Virus record (IMG/VR): IMGVR_UViG_3300013132_000002
Location: 1 to 39,278 of that record
Source of the DNA: a virus
DNA: 39,278 nucleotides
Direction: 5' to 3' (one strand)
Part shown: piece by piece, positions 8,721-16,551 of the stretch
Position numbering within the stretch: position 1 is the first letter of the stretch
How the letters are laid out: each line of letters starts with the position of its first letter
Position numbers and translations under genes: made by a program
The notes under the pieces: generated by a model
Databases searched by the model: none
What the model saw: the letters and a program-made list of their open reading frames with translations, nothing else
Told to the model about the DNA's origin: nothing

Positions 8721-8749
8721 TTTACAACTGGGCGGATTCGTAGTAGGAT
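8721..8749 (+). promoter_or_regulatory. Sigma70-type promoter P1 (+)
   Basis: TTTACA at 8721-8726 and TAGGAT at 8744-8749 are separated by exactly 17 bases. The -35 begins two bases after the stop codon of the upstream gene. It is the only + strand member of a five-promoter family with GTTTACA-N17-TAnnAT. The expected start is near 8756. It would drive the acyltransferase-like, ejection and tailspike genes. Confidence 0.7.
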
Positions 8750-8758
8750 CCACCCTAG

Positions 8759-8777
8759 TTGTGAACCAGATTCACAA
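8759..8777. promoter_or_regulatory. Operator-like inverted repeat just downstream of P1
   Basis: TTGTGAA, five bases, then TTCACAA is a perfect 7-bp inverted repeat starting about three bases after the predicted start of P1. Related octamers of the form YTYACAAC occur at 8721-8728 (overlapping the -35), 8771-8778 and 8805-8812, with one inverted copy at 8758-8765. The arrangement suggests a repressor or activator site, though an mRNA 5' hairpin is also possible. Confidence 0.5.
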
Positions 8778-8835
8778 CAGCTGAGCCGATCGAGCAGCCA
8801 GCAGCTCACAACCGCCCTGAACAAGGAGAATGTGG

Positions 8836-9297
8836 ATGCTGGCTGTCGCTGTTTCTGAAGGTATCACTGAGGACCACTTGCAAGAGGTGTACTCTGATGC
8901 CTACATCACCAAGGTTGGTCACGACCACCGCCCGGCTGCGCCCATTCGCCACCCTCTGGTCACCTACCTGACCGCGACGGTTGACGGCAAGTTTGCCGGT
9001 GCCTTTATGGCCATCCAGCAAACATCTGTGGAGTTAGAACTCCACTCACTGTTGAAGAAATCAGCAGTCCCACATTCTCGTCGGCTTGGCCGCGAGTTCC
9101 TACGCTGGGCCTTCGAGTCACGCCCCATCTTGCGCGTGACTGCATACATCATTGAAGGTCTGGAATCAGCAAAAAACTACTGCCTCAAGCTCGGGATGAA
9201 ACTTGAGGGCTTTCGCCGTGATGCCTGCATTCAAAGTGGCCACGTGAAAGGCCTCTACATCTTGGGCATGACGCGTCAAGATTGGAGCCAAGCATGA
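8836..9297 (+). CDS. GNAT-like / DUF2833-type phage protein
   Basis: GGAG at 8825-8828 is 7 bases from the ATG at 8836 and only 1 base from an upstream in-frame ATG at 8830, so 8836 is chosen, giving 153 residues. The protein resembles a reduced GCN5-type acyltransferase fold related to T7 gp13-like proteins: a central strand with GKFAGAFMAIQ, a basic segment SRRLGREFLRWAFE where GNATs bind acetyl-CoA, a strand VTAYIIEGLESAKNYCLKLG (helix plus strand), then MKLEGFRRDACIQSGHVKGL. Proteins of this kind precede internal virion protein genes in T7-like phages. It overlaps the next start by ATGA. Catalytic activity is not certain. Confidence 0.72.
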   Translation: MLAVAVSEGITEDHLQEVYSDAYITKVGHDHRPAAPIRHPLVTYLTATVDGKFAGAFMAIQQTSVELELHSLLKKSAVPHSRRLGREFLRWAFESRPILRVTAYIIEGLESAKNYCLKLGMKLEGFRRDACIQSGHVKGLYILGMTRQDWSQA

Positions 9298-9917
9298 GTT
9301 TCGTCGGAGACTTCATCGGTGACGTCGTCGGTGGTATCACCGGCGCAAAACAGGCTGGGGAGGCCGCCGAACAGGCTGGCCAGCTTCAGTACCAGGCCTC
9401 GATGGCCGGGGTCGAGGAACAGCGTCGCCAGTTCGACAAGCTAGTTGAGCTCATGGCCCCGTACGTGGCCGCAGGCGAAGGCGGCATGGCCGGCCAACAG
9501 GCTCTGGTTGGTCTCAAAGGACCTGAAGCTCAGCAACAAGCCATCTCGGCACTGGAGCAGTCGCCTGAGTTCGCCAGTCTTGTCCAACAAGGTGAGAACG
9601 CGCTGTTGCAGCAAGCGTCAGCCACCGGTGGTCTGCGTGGCGGCAACACGCAAGCAGCACTTGCCCAGTTTCGCCCGCAGATCCTGTCAGCCCTCATCGA
9701 ACAGCAGTACGGCCGCCTCGGTGGTTTGACCAAGATCGGTCAGGCTTCGGCCGCCGGCCAAGCTGCCGCCGGCATGGAAACGGGTTCTAACGTAGCCAAC
9801 CTGCTGCAGCAAGGTGCCGCCGCCCAAGCAGGTGCCGCCATCGCAGCCGGTAGCGTGCCTCGCCAGACGTTCGGTGACATCCTGAAGATCGGTGGCACGG
9901 TCGCAGGCTTCTTCTAA
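9294..9917 (+). CDS. DNA ejection / internal virion protein (p32-like)
   Basis: This 207-residue protein starts MSFVGDFIGDVVGGITGAK, a Gly-rich hydrophobic N-terminus typical of proteins annotated as DNA transfer protein p32-like in P22-like and related phages. It continues with an Ala/Gln-rich helix (AAEQAGQLQYQASMAGVEEQ), LMAPYVAAGEGGMAGQQAL, a Gly-rich turn with ASATGGLRGGNTQAALAQF, and an Ala/Gly-rich C-terminus. In this position the product would be ejected with DNA, functionally like P22 gp7. The ATG overlaps the previous stop (ATGA), and an in-frame TTG at 9282 is rejected. Confidence 0.77.
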   Translation: MSFVGDFIGDVVGGITGAKQAGEAAEQAGQLQYQASMAGVEEQRRQFDKLVELMAPYVAAGEGGMAGQQALVGLKGPEAQQQAISALEQSPEFASLVQQGENALLQQASATGGLRGGNTQAALAQFRPQILSALIEQQYGRLGGLTKIGQASAAGQAAAGMETGSNVANLLQQGAAAQAGAAIAAGSVPRQTFGDILKIGGTVAGFF

Positions 9918-9928
9918 GGACAACGAAC

Positions 9929-11239
9929 ATGGCAATCAACCCCCCGCAAGGCCCTATCAACTACATGGCAGCAATGCCACAAATTGACCTGGGCCAAAGT
10001 CTTCTCGAAGGTCTGAAACTTGGTTCTGGCATTCGTCAGATGCGTGAGCAACGCGCTGAGACTCAACGTGCTGAAGAAGCACGCGTTCAGTACGCCAAGG
10101 ACCTGCAGGCCACTCTCGACAATCCAACGCCTCAAGCATTCGCCGCCTTGTCGGCCAAGTACCCACAGCAGCGCGAGGCGTTTAAGCAGTCGTGGGAGAT
10201 GTTGAACAAGGACCAACAGGACTCTGAGTTCCTGGCTGGTTCCCAGGCGTTCAACGCCATCCGCAGCGGCAACGTACAGGTGGCCAAGGACCTACTTGAC
10301 CAGCGCATTGCCGCCATGGAGAACAGTGGCCAACCTACGCAAAAGATGCAGGCTATGCGTCAAGCTCTTGAGGGCGACCCCAAGGCTGTGCAAAGTCAAC
10401 TTGGTTTGGTGCTGTCGGCTGTTGATCCCGATCGCTGGACAAAGTTTGCCACCGGCAGCACGGCCCTTGAGAAGGCAGGTGCTGAGTTAACTGAGTCGCA
10501 GGCCAAGGCCCAATCTGCTGCCGTGGCTGCCAAGTTCGCTGAGTCGAACGCTGCCCTCGACCTCCAAAAGAAGGGCTGGGACATCACCAAGATTCAGGAA
10601 GACATCAAGATCGCCAAGCAGAACGCTGGTATCGCTGCGCTCAACGCTCAGATCTCTCGCGAGGGCAACGACCTCAAGCGTCGTGAACTCCAACTCAAGG
10701 TTCAAGAGATGGAGCAGAAGCGTGATGAAGCGGTTCGTGGCAAGGTAGCTGAGGCCAGCACGGCAGCTGCCCAAGCCGATAACTTGCTTAACACGGTTGA
10801 AAAAGCACTCAACATGTCGGTCACCGGGCGTGACAAGGCTGGCAAACCGACTGGCTTCACCAGCACGGTCACGTCGGCCACCGGGCCGATCAGTTCCCGC
10901 ATGCCAACGCTCAGCCAGGACGTGGCCGACTTCGAGGAAACGATCAACACGCTGGGCAGCCAAATCACCATGTCCCGCATCGGTGAGATGAAAGGCGCCC
11001 TGTCTGACAAGGACTTGGCCACTCTCCAGTCGTCACTGCAGTCGCTCAGTCTGCGCCAGTCACCGCAGCAGTTGGTCAACAACCTGCTCGAGGTGCAACG
11101 CCTGACTCAGAAAGCGCGCAAGAACACCATGGACAAGTTTGGTGCACCTGCCACGTTGTCCGTGCCTGACACGCCTGCTGCCCAACCGAGCCCTGCTGAG
11201 ATTGATGACCTCGTCAAGAAATACGGGGGCGGCCGCTAA
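9929..11239 (+). CDS. Internal virion / ejection protein, coiled-coil
   Basis: The 436-residue product is dominated by Ala/Gln/Glu/Lys-rich helices with heptad-like spacing, especially about residues 25-60 and 175-285, and a Ser/Thr-rich middle containing a TATSATGPISSRMPTLSQ-like linker. There is no enzymatic motif. It lies between the p32-like protein and a large Ala-rich protein, matching the three-gene ejection cassette (gp7, gp20, gp16) of P22-type phages; the size is close to P22 gp20 (471). AAGGA at 9916-9920 lies 8 bases before the ATG. The stop overlaps the next start (TAATG). Confidence 0.72.
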   Translation: MAINPPQGPINYMAAMPQIDLGQSLLEGLKLGSGIRQMREQRAETQRAEEARVQYAKDLQATLDNPTPQAFAALSAKYPQQREAFKQSWEMLNKDQQDSEFLAGSQAFNAIRSGNVQVAKDLLDQRIAAMENSGQPTQKMQAMRQALEGDPKAVQSQLGLVLSAVDPDRWTKFATGSTALEKAGAELTESQAKAQSAAVAAKFAESNAALDLQKKGWDITKIQEDIKIAKQNAGIAALNAQISREGNDLKRRELQLKVQEMEQKRDEAVRGKVAEASTAAAQADNLLNTVEKALNMSVTGRDKAGKPTGFTSTVTSATGPISSRMPTLSQDVADFEETINTLGSQITMSRIGEMKGALSDKDLATLQSSLQSLSLRQSPQQLVNNLLEVQRLTQKARKNTMDKFGAPATLSVPDTPAAQPSPAEIDDLVKKYGGGR

Positions 11240-13167
11240 TGGCAACCCTTCAAGAACTTGAGCGGGCTTTGGTCAATGCTGACCGGGCCGGAGATACTGA
11301 CGCAGCACGCAAGTTGGCCGCAGTCATCTCGCGTGCCCGCCAGGACGTCGTCAACCAGATCCCTGACACCACTGTGGCTGAGACTATGCCTCAGTACGTC
11401 GAACCCACCGTTGGCGAGAAGATCGTCGGCGCTGGTGAGACCGCACTGACCTTGGCCACTGGCGCAACTGGTGGAACCGTCGGCATGATCGGCGGCACCC
11501 TCAAGGGTCTGGCTGAGCAGATCCTGTCTGGCAAGTTTGGTACGCCTGAAGCTGCCAAGCTGGTTGAGCAAGAGGCCATGAAAGGTGCTCAGGCACTGAC
11601 TTACGCGCCGCGGACCGAGGCTGGTCAGGAGATGGCGCGTGAGACAGGTCAATTCTTGGCCGAGACCATCCCGCCAGTCATCCCCGTCGTCGGTCCACCT
11701 GGTGCTGTCATGTCTGGCATCCGTGCCGCACAACCTGCCGTGGCTACGACTGCCCGCCAAGCCACAACTGCAGCCCGCCAGGCAGCCGCGCCCGTCGTGC
11801 AGGCAGTCAAGGAGACGGCCCAAACTGCTGCCAGCAAAGCGAAGCAGGCAGTAGGTCTGGAAGTACCTCCTCGCGCAACCCCTGGTACCCCAGGATCAGC
11901 AGGCGCCATGGGCGTGGACGTAGCTACTCAGCGGGCTATGAAGGCCCAGGAGCTGCCTGTGCCCATCAAGTTGACTGAGGGCCAGAAGACGCGCCAGTTC
12001 GAAGACGTCCGCTTTGAGCGCGAGACCGCCAAGCTGCCTGAGGTCGGTGAACCGTTGCGCGAACGCTTTGCCCAGCAGAACCAGCAACTGCGCCAAAACC
12101 TCGACGCCTTCATCGACATGACTGGTGCCCAGGCCGGCGAGTCTGAGTTCCGCCGTGCGACTGGTATGGCAGTTAACGAGGCGCTGCGCAGCCGAGCAGC
12201 TCGTGACAAAGCCCGCATCCGCGTCCTCTACAAGGAGGCTGAGAAGGCCGGTGAGCTGGCCAGCCCAGCCAACCTGTCGCCGATCGCCGACTACCTGAAC
12301 CAGAACCGCGCCGGCCGTTCGTCGGCCCCCATCATGGGCACCTTTGCTGAGGAGCTCAAAGTGCAGGGCATTGGAGCTGGTTCGCTAGCCGACGGCACCT
12401 TGCAGATCGGCGAGGTCAGTCTTGGTCAAGCCGAGGCGTTGCGTAAGGCGATCAACCGCTTCGTCAAGAGCAATGACCCCAACGATGTACGTGTGGCCAG
12501 TGAGCTCAAGCAGCTGATCGACACCCAGACCGAGGGGCTTGGCGGCAACCTGTACCAACAGGCCCGTGCAGCCCGCGCTCGCTACGCGGCCGACTACGAG
12601 AACATCGGCTTGGTGAAGAACCTGCTCGGCTTCAAGCGTGGTACCACTGACCGCGCCATCGCGTTGGAGGAGGTGCTCAACCGATCGATCATCGACCCAG
12701 GGACCTCGCTCGACACCGTCCGCCAGATCCGCCGCCTGCTCCAGACCGAGGGTCCTAAGGGCATGCAGGCCTGGAAGGAACTGCAGGGCGGCACGCTCCA
12801 GTACATCAAGGAGGAGGCCTTGCGCAACGTGGCGCCTGACCAGTTCGGAAACCGCGTCGTGTCGCCGGCCCAGCTTGACCGTGTCATCACCAACCTCGAC
12901 AAGAACGGCAAACTCGACTTCGTCTTCGGCAAGAAGGGCGCCGAGCAGTTGCGCACCATCAACGACGTGGCCAAGGACGTGCTGACTGTGCCTCCTGGCA
13001 CTGTGAACACAAGCAACACAGCCAGCGTGCTTGCCGGTCTGATGGACGTAGCCATCTCAGGCACGTCAGGCGTACCGGCGCCAGTCATGACCAGCTTCCG
13101 TTTGATGGCCAAGGGCATCAAGGACGCAAAAACTCGCGCGCGTGTCAAGCGGGCACTAGGAGAATGA
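11239..13167 (+). CDS. Large ejection protein (P22 gp16-like by position)
   Basis: This 642-residue protein is the last of the ejection trio and is similar in size to P22 gp16 (609). The N-terminal 45 residues form a charged helix (LQELERALVNADRAGDTDAA). A Gly-rich hydrophobic segment at about 65-95 (TALTLATGATGGTVGMIGG) and another near 140-160 (IPPVIPVVGPPGAVMSGI) could insert in membranes, as expected of proteins that help DNA cross the inner membrane. The remainder is long Ala/Arg/Glu/Gln-rich helix. No transglycosylase motif is evident. It begins on a TAATG overlap. Confidence 0.74.
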   Translation: MATLQELERALVNADRAGDTDAARKLAAVISRARQDVVNQIPDTTVAETMPQYVEPTVGEKIVGAGETALTLATGATGGTVGMIGGTLKGLAEQILSGKFGTPEAAKLVEQEAMKGAQALTYAPRTEAGQEMARETGQFLAETIPPVIPVVGPPGAVMSGIRAAQPAVATTARQATTAARQAAAPVVQAVKETAQTAASKAKQAVGLEVPPRATPGTPGSAGAMGVDVATQRAMKAQELPVPIKLTEGQKTRQFEDVRFERETAKLPEVGEPLRERFAQQNQQLRQNLDAFIDMTGAQAGESEFRRATGMAVNEALRSRAARDKARIRVLYKEAEKAGELASPANLSPIADYLNQNRAGRSSAPIMGTFAEELKVQGIGAGSLADGTLQIGEVSLGQAEALRKAINRFVKSNDPNDVRVASELKQLIDTQTEGLGGNLYQQARAARARYAADYENIGLVKNLLGFKRGTTDRAIALEEVLNRSIIDPGTSLDTVRQIRRLLQTEGPKGMQAWKELQGGTLQYIKEEALRNVAPDQFGNRVVSPAQLDRVITNLDKNGKLDFVFGKKGAEQLRTINDVAKDVLTVPPGTVNTSNTASVLAGLMDVAISGTSGVPAPVMTSFRLMAKGIKDAKTRARVKRALGE

Positions 13168-13177
13168 GGATGACTCG

Positions 13178-13267
13178 ATGCTTACAACAATTCGCAGATG
13201 GATCGCATGGCTGCTTGCGTGGCTTCGATCATTCTTTCGCAATGAACCAATCCAAGGAGAACCAGTA
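13178..13267 (+). other. In-frame amphipathic leader ORF upstream of the tailspike
   Basis: An ATG at 13178, with GAGGA 7 bases upstream, opens 30 codons that read in phase into the tailspike without a stop. The peptide begins MLTTIRRWIAWLLAWLRSFF, a cationic Trp-rich amphipathic helix unlike any tailspike N-terminus I know. A second start at 13170 (AGGAG 7 bases upstream) opens an alternative 32-codon ORF ending on a TAATG overlap with the tailspike ATG at 13268. Either could be a short coupled leader, or the first could make an N-extended tailspike. It may equally be untranslated linker. Confidence 0.35.
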
Positions 13268-15016
13268 ATGTCCGCACTCAGCATTCAGCCCACCTTCCCG
13301 ATCTTCACGGAGACGGATGGGCAGCCGCTGGAAAACGGCTATATCTGGATTGGCGCAGCCAACCTTGACCCACAGGTCAACCCAATAAATGTGTATTGGG
13401 ACGCTGCATTGACGCAGCTTGCTGGCCAACCGATCCGCACCGAAGGTGGCTATCCAGTTAACAACGGCACGCCTGCTCGTCTGTACGTCAACAGCGACTA
13501 CAGCATTCGCGTGATGAACAAGAATGGCAGTACGGTCTACAGCGCTCCTGCTGCAACTGAGCGTTATAGCGATGTGGTTTTGGGTGGGATCAATGCTGCT
13601 GACGTGCAATACGACCCTGCAGGCCTTGGTGCTGTCCCCACTACCGTACAAGCCAAACTGCGCGAAACCGTCAGCGTCAAAGACTTCGGTGCTGTGGGTG
13701 ATGGGGTGACGGATGATACGGCTGCAATTCAGGCGGCGATTGACGCCACCCAATTAACTACTGGCTCAACCTACATTACAGCAACGCATCCATCTACTCT
13801 TTATATCCCGGCAGGTGTCTATAAGGTCACGGATACTCTGCAAACAACTGGAAATTTGAACATTGTTGGCGATGGCGGGAATGTAACGATTATCAACTTT
13901 GCGTCATCGTTAGTCAAAGAGGCCTTGGTGATTGGGCCTACTGCCGACAACGAATACATGATTGGCTGCAAGATTGGCGGCTTTAGAATTAACTGCTCGG
14001 AAGGTTCTGCTGTTTGTGCCGGAATTCGTTTGCGTACAGGTAATGTCAACTCTGTCATTACGCAGTGTGCATTTAACGATATTCAAATCTTCAACAGTAG
14101 AATAGCGTTCAACTTCACAGGCGTTCTGTACATGAACGACTACACAAACGTCCGTTCTGTTGGTTCTACCTTGTATGGCTTTTACGCTGCTGATGTGAAA
14201 GAAAACATCTACAACAGCTACACAAATCTGGAAGCCACAAACGTAGGCGACGGCGCATGGGCTTATTACATGACACAGAATGCAGAAGCGCAGATGATAA
14301 ATATCACCGCTGATGGCTGTTGTTACTTTGGTGGCGCATACACGGGCATTAGTGGCCTTGCAGTAGAAGGTATTGCGGCAGCAACGCCAGCATCCACAAC
14401 CTGCATCACTTTCGACCAAATTAGTTCTGCAAAAGACATTGCGATCATTAACGTACCAAATGCAAAATGCAGTATTGGTATCACAGTGATAGGATCGGTT
14501 TCCATAAGTGGAGTGCGTTTCCCTGATGCTGGTGCAGGCAATCAACCAAATCTCCCATTGCATGCACCAACAAACTGTTTTGTCAATAACGTGCAGATGA
14601 CGAACTGCGTTGCTCGACTAGACGCATCTTCTCGCGGAACAAGCACATTCGTAAATTGTGGCGATATTCTCGACGCTAATCTGTCGTACTCTGAAAATAC
14701 GTGGTCGCCTGGGTTTGCAAGCTGGAGTACCGCGCCGACTGTCGCATTTGCCAAGTACATCAAAATTGGGAATCAAGTCACAGTTTTTATCAATGCGTAT
14801 GGAGGCGCTTGTGCTGATTACTCAACAATTACAGGGCTTCCATTTACATCAAGTTCAAGTGTAGGCGGAACTGCGCAAATGTCATCGGGGGATGTTGCAA
14901 AGCGATTTGCCGCAACAATTACAACGTCGTCAACAACTATTTCCCACGTGCCGGCACAATCACTTACTGCTGGCCCTGTGTTTTGGCAGTTGACAGCCAC
15001 ATATCCTGCAGCTTAA
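13268..15016 (+). CDS. Tailspike (receptor-binding) protein with P22-like head-binding domain
   Basis: AAGGAG at 13254-13259 is 8 bases from the ATG, giving 582 residues. Residues 1-105 match the head-binding module of podovirus tailspikes (PTFPIFTETDGQPLENGYIW, NPINVYWDAALTQLAGQPI, NGTPARLYVNSDYSIRVMN). From about residue 135 a pectate-lyase-superfamily start appears (VKDFGAVGDGVTDDTAAIQA), followed by a long parallel beta-helix-like body that probably binds or cleaves host polysaccharide. The last 110 residues form a separate domain shared with the next gene product. Base composition changes to visibly lower GC after about 13700, consistent with receptor-domain exchange on a conserved attachment domain. 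Catalytic residues cannot be assigned. Confidence 0.88.
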   Translation: MSALSIQPTFPIFTETDGQPLENGYIWIGAANLDPQVNPINVYWDAALTQLAGQPIRTEGGYPVNNGTPARLYVNSDYSIRVMNKNGSTVYSAPAATERYSDVVLGGINAADVQYDPAGLGAVPTTVQAKLRETVSVKDFGAVGDGVTDDTAAIQAAIDATQLTTGSTYITATHPSTLYIPAGVYKVTDTLQTTGNLNIVGDGGNVTIINFASSLVKEALVIGPTADNEYMIGCKIGGFRINCSEGSAVCAGIRLRTGNVNSVITQCAFNDIQIFNSRIAFNFTGVLYMNDYTNVRSVGSTLYGFYAADVKENIYNSYTNLEATNVGDGAWAYYMTQNAEAQMINITADGCCYFGGAYTGISGLAVEGIAAATPASTTCITFDQISSAKDIAIINVPNAKCSIGITVIGSVSISGVRFPDAGAGNQPNLPLHAPTNCFVNNVQMTNCVARLDASSRGTSTFVNCGDILDANLSYSENTWSPGFASWSTAPTVAFAKYIKIGNQVTVFINAYGGACADYSTITGLPFTSSSSVGGTAQMSSGDVAKRFAATITTSSTTISHVPAQSLTAGPVFWQLTATYPAA

Positions 15017-15037
15017 TTGAAATGGAAAGGTGAAATT

Positions 15038-15496
15038 ATGCTTAAAACAGTTGGAAACCCATCAACACGATACGGCGATCAGGTCATCACCGATGGAAAT
15101 CTTGTCATTGGGACAGCAGGCAAAGGCATTGATTTTTCTGCCACGCCAGGCTTAGGAACAAGCGAACTGCTTTCTGACTACGAAGAAGGCACCTGGACTC
15201 CAGACTTTTCTGCGTGGACAACAGCGCCATCTTTGATTTTTGCGACCTACACAAAAATAGGGAGGCAGGTCACGGTTAGCCTTTACGCAAATGATGGAGT
15301 GAATGCTGGAGCACAAGCCATTGGAGGACTTCCATTCGTGTCGTCTTCCACTTCTGCGTCTGCAATATACGGTGGAGGTTCAAACTGGCCTAACATCAGC
15401 GGATCTATTCTTCAATCATCCAGTCAGATTCAAAACATACCAACGATCAACCAAACTGGCGCGTATTGGCAAATCACTGCAACATATTTTGTTTAA
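15038..15496 (+). CDS. Tailspike-associated fibre-tip protein, paralogue of tailspike C-domain
   Basis: The ATG at 15038 has AAAGGTG upstream and is preferred over a TTG at 15017. The 152-residue protein begins MLKTVGNPSTRYGDQVITDG and includes GTAGKGIDFSATPG, a segment typical of tail-fibre C-terminal regions. Its last 100 residues align with the C-terminus of the upstream tailspike: EGTWTPDFSAWTTAP versus ENTWSPGFASWSTAP, YTKIGRQVTVSLY versus YIKIGNQVTVFIN, GLPFVSS versus GLPFTSS, and YWQITATY versus FWQLTATY. It is probably a trimeric receptor-binding or tip domain, perhaps a second specificity module. Composition is low in GC like the adjacent tailspike. Confidence 0.72.
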   Translation: MLKTVGNPSTRYGDQVITDGNLVIGTAGKGIDFSATPGLGTSELLSDYEEGTWTPDFSAWTTAPSLIFATYTKIGRQVTVSLYANDGVNAGAQAIGGLPFVSSSTSASAIYGGGSNWPNISGSILQSSSQIQNIPTINQTGAYWQITATYFV

Positions 15497-15505
15497 GGAG
15501 TCGTC

Positions 15506-15535
15506 ATGGCCACCAATTCCCAAATCGCACGGTAA
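15506..15535 (+). pseudogene. Stranded start of the gene now at 16198 (9 codons)
   Basis: AAGGAG at 15495-15500 precedes an ATG that encodes MATNSQIAR and then stops. The intact gene at 16198, on the far side of the GIY-YIG endonuclease gene, begins MATGSQIPF. The two seven-codon starts encode MAT(N/G)SQI but differ at every synonymous third position after ATG. The simplest reading is that the endonuclease gene landed within the first codons of this structural gene and a second start was acquired downstream. Confidence 0.6.
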
Positions 15536-15544
15536 ACTGAAGTC

Positions 15545-16192
15545 ATGTTCTACGTCTACGAGCATATTAGGCCAGACACTTCCAGCGTGTTTTACGTTGG
15601 AAAAGGCCATGCTCGTAGATCGACTTCAACCAACAAGCGAAGCGAGTATTGGAAGCGGATTGTTGCAAAGGCTGGCGGCTTTTCTGTTCGCATGGTTGTC
15701 GATAATGTTGACGAAGAATTGGCTTTTTTTATTGAGATGGAGCGTATTGACCAGCTTCGCAGGCTTGGCATCAGACTCTGTAATTTGACTAATGGCGGCG
15801 AAGGGCTGCATGGGCTTAAACACTCTGAGGAAACCAAGCGCAAGATGTCTGTTTCTCAACGTGGCGAAAACCACAATATGTTTGGAAAGCAGCACAGCGA
15901 AGAAACACGAAAACGAATGTCTGAGGCAAAGCGTGGAAAGCCAAAGACTGCGGAACACGCCAGAAAAGTGGCGCAGGCGTTGATTGGCACAAAGCGTAGC
16001 GATGAATCAAAACGCAAGATGTCCGAAGCAAAACTAGGAAAAAAATTGAGTGATGAGCACAGACAGCGTTTGTCTGAAGTCAGGCGAGGAAAAGAACAAG
16101 CCATTGTTGTTTGTCCTCATTGCTCTAAATCAGGCGGCGTGAACACAATGAAACGCTGGCACTTTGAAAACTGTAAACACACTGAAAGGTAA
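15545..16192 (+). CDS. GIY-YIG homing endonuclease with NUMOD3 repeats
   Basis: The 215-residue protein starts FYVYEHI and then VFYVGKG, the two strands that give the GIY-YIG family its name, followed by a helical region with a likely catalytic Glu (FFIEMERIDQL). From about residue 90 there are repeated NUMOD3-type DNA-binding motifs: HSEETKRKMSVSQRG, HSEETRKRMSEAKRG, SDESKRKMSEAKLGKK and SDEHRQRLSEVRRGK. The C-terminus has a Cys/His cluster (VVCPHCSKSGGVNTMKRWHF, then ENCKH) common at the ends of these enzymes. It is a free-standing selfish element. The ribosome site is weak (GAAG), its GC is lower than the genome, and it interrupts the start of the next gene. Confidence 0.92.
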   Translation: MFYVYEHIRPDTSSVFYVGKGHARRSTSTNKRSEYWKRIVAKAGGFSVRMVVDNVDEELAFFIEMERIDQLRRLGIRLCNLTNGGEGLHGLKHSEETKRKMSVSQRGENHNMFGKQHSEETRKRMSEAKRGKPKTAEHARKVAQALIGTKRSDESKRKMSEAKLGKKLSDEHRQRLSEVRRGKEQAIVVCPHCSKSGGVNTMKRWHFENCKHTER

Positions 16193-16197
16193 AAATC

Positions 16198-16551
16198 ATG
16201 GCTACTGGATCACAGATTCCTTTTAACCCGCAAGGCAAGACCGTCGTCGTGGCGGCCGCAGCCGTTGCGCCTGCTGGCGTGCAGGCTCCCGTCTACGAGA
16301 AGTTCAACGCTCAAGCCACAGGCCAATACCGCTTTGTGAACGCAGGCTCGAACACCGTGTTCTTGGGCACTGGCACCACGGCGGCATTGGCCCAGGCCGC
16401 TGCTGTCGCTCCTGTGGCTGGCACGCCTTCGGATGCCATTGTCTTGGTGCCTGGTGCAGTGGAGATCATCCGTTTCAACAAGGACACCTTCTTCAGCGGT
16501 CTGGCCTCTGGCGCGACTACCGTCTACGTCACACCAGGCGAAGGCCTTTAA
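16198..16551 (+). CDS. Small virion structural protein (117 aa)
   Basis: The product starts MATGSQIPFNPQGKTVVVAA and is an Ala/Val/Thr-rich beta-strand protein with ATGQYRFVNAGSNTVFLGTG, AIVLVPGAVEIIRFN and GATTVYVTPGEGL segments. The pattern of short strands linked by Gly/Thr turns resembles phage decoration or fibre-accessory proteins, but I do not recognise the family for certain. Its ribosome site (AAAGG at 16185-16189) lies within the end of the endonuclease gene, so its translation now depends on sequence brought by or altered with that insertion. GC returns to the genome level here. Confidence 0.68.
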   Translation: MATGSQIPFNPQGKTVVVAAAAVAPAGVQAPVYEKFNAQATGQYRFVNAGSNTVFLGTGTTAALAQAAAVAPVAGTPSDAIVLVPGAVEIIRFNKDTFFSGLASGATTVYVTPGEGL

